A stretch of DNA of 6,538 nucleotides from an uncultured Clostridia bacterium (GTDB taxonomy: Bacteria > Bacillota > Clostridia > TANB77 > CAG-508): NCBI GenBank assembly GCA_947629965.1, contig CANRFS010000078.1, forward strand, positions 1 through 6,538, written 5' to 3'. Shown piece after piece: positions 5,779 through 6,538 of this stretch. The position numbers were made by a program, and so were the translations under genes. The stretch's first letter is position 1; each line of letters starts with the position of its first letter. Under the pieces are notes generated by a model. It had not been told where the DNA came from. It saw only the letters and a program-made list of their open reading frames with translations, and did not search any database.

Positions 5779-6538
5779 GTACGGGATCATAGCTCCAAGA
5801 ATACGGAGGCACCTCACTTATCCTAGGTATATTCTCAGAAACGCATCCATCTCCCACCCCTAAGTAAGGGAAAGAAAAAGTTTCGAAGATTCCATCGTTA
5901 TTCATGAGAATCGCATGAAACACCGCGTTTGCTAACCAGTAAGACACAAGACTACGCGGTAAAGTTTTAGTATTTCCAAACAACATTCTGTAAGCTAACT
6001 CGCTATTCGGCAAATTATAAACATACTCGCCTTCGCCCTTCTCCAAACTCAACGTTTGAGGGTAGTATGAGAAGGAATTGTTCGTAATCGACACAGAAGG
6101 ATTCTCCTTAGTTAATTGTAACCACTCGCCCGAATCCGAATCCCAGTATTCAAATGATGTAGAACTAGTCTTTTGATCTATCCCTTGATTTGTACTTCCT
6201 TCAACTCGAACATAAACATACCCATCGTCTTTCAACGTAAACACTAGCTCATCTCCATAATGAATTGTTCCTAGGAATTCATCTTCATATTCAAATGAAG
6301 CCGGGTTATATCCTGTTACTCTGTTTATATCTTCTACATTTATTGATCTTGCACTTTCTGCCATCTTTTCATCACTGTATTTTGCTCCTGCTTCATTTAA
6401 TATTGTTACACCATTTGCATATCCTTCTTTTCCTTCTAATGTTATTTCTTCTTGATTTGTATTTGTTGTTATTAATAATTTTCCATCTTCTGCTCCTAGT
6501 ACATACCAATTTCCGTCTCCTATTTCTTTGCCATCTAC
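5726..6538 (-). CDS. Unrecognised probable surface protein with lectin-like C-terminal module (5' end outside window)
   Basis: The frame is open from the right edge, giving 270 visible residues and no true start; the ATG at 6364 is internal (M59) and has no convincing ribosome site. The visible N-terminal part reads GDGNWYVLGAEDGKLLI (residues 7-23) and later SINVEDINRVTGYNP (65-79). I recall such motifs in hypothetical clostridial proteins that often begin with a prepilin-like or signal segment; that part lies outside the window. The later part has a SYYPQTLSL stretch, AYRMLFGN, YWLAN (200-204) and GVGDGCVS, an order resembling C-type-lectin or formylglycine-enzyme-like folds that end in G-L/F-R. 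No catalytic residues are evident and there is no transmembrane segment. Codon use changes sharply after about residue 85: before it codons end in A, after it GCG, CGG, CCC, GTC, TCG and CTC appear. A hand count gives about 42% GC for 5701-6240. The terminal residues are probably a frameshift product. Function unknown. Confidence 0.75.
   Translation of the reverse strand, partial: VDGKEIGDGNWYVLGAEDGKLLITTNTNQEEITLEGKEGYANGVTILNEAGAKYSDEKMAESARSINVEDINRVTGYNPASFEYEDEFLGTIHYGDELVFTLKDDGYVYVRVEGSTNQGIDQKTSSTSFEYWDSDSGEWLQLTKENPSVSITNNSFSYYPQTLSLEKGEGEYVYNLPNSELAYRMLFGNTKTLPRSLVSYWLANAVFHAILMNNDGIFETFSFPYLGVGDGCVSENIPRISEVPPYSWSYDPVRGLKTSGRFESVCFCIE

Noticed and set aside
1..6538. CRISPR array, tRNA/rRNA genes, riboswitch, toxin-antitoxin or phage-defence genes.
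   Set aside because: No regularly spaced direct repeats, no tRNA-like cloverleaf or rRNA sequence, and no defence-type protein motifs were seen; leaders are too short for a riboswitch.

Overview
The window looks like chromosomal DNA from a low-GC Gram-positive bacterium, most likely an uncultured or gut-type member of the Clostridia. The reasons are strongly A/T-ending codons, AG-rich Shine-Dalgarno sites, consensus sigma-A-like promoters (TTGACA/TATAAT) and gene families typical of Firmicutes. All supported genes lie on the minus strand, so transcription runs from right to left.

Reading in the direction of transcription: (1) 6538-5707 holds the 3' part of a large unrecognised protein gene whose start lies outside the window. 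Its beginning has the A-ending codons of the neighbouring genes, but its C-terminal two thirds has clearly higher GC and different codons. A one-base slip in a run of five G replaces its apparent natural end. (2) 5706-5361 is intergenic. It holds a 77-bp imperfect palindrome (5535-5611) and a strong promoter (5447-5418). (3) 5360-960 is a tight four-gene unit: typA/bipA (ribosome-associated GTPase, broken by one extra base at about 4277), a trmR/YrrM-type O-methyltransferase, a U32-family TrhP/YrrO-type protein, and a hemolysin III (PAQR family) membrane protein. The gaps are 34, 13 and 15 bp. (4) A likely intrinsic terminator lies at 949-911. (5) ruvB has its own good promoter (899-871) and starts at 847; its last ~50 residues run off the left edge.

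The functional theme of the operon is translation. TypA acts on the ribosome. The methyltransferase and U32 protein match the pair that makes 5-methoxyuridine at tRNA position 34 in Bacillus (hydroxylation by TrhP, methylation by TrmR). RuvB is unrelated DNA-repair machinery and is transcribed separately.

The most interesting part is the right end: a mosaic, frameshifted, probably surface-exposed protein gene next to a palindromic element. Two genes carry apparent single-base insertions, so sequencing or assembly error must be excluded before any biological reading.
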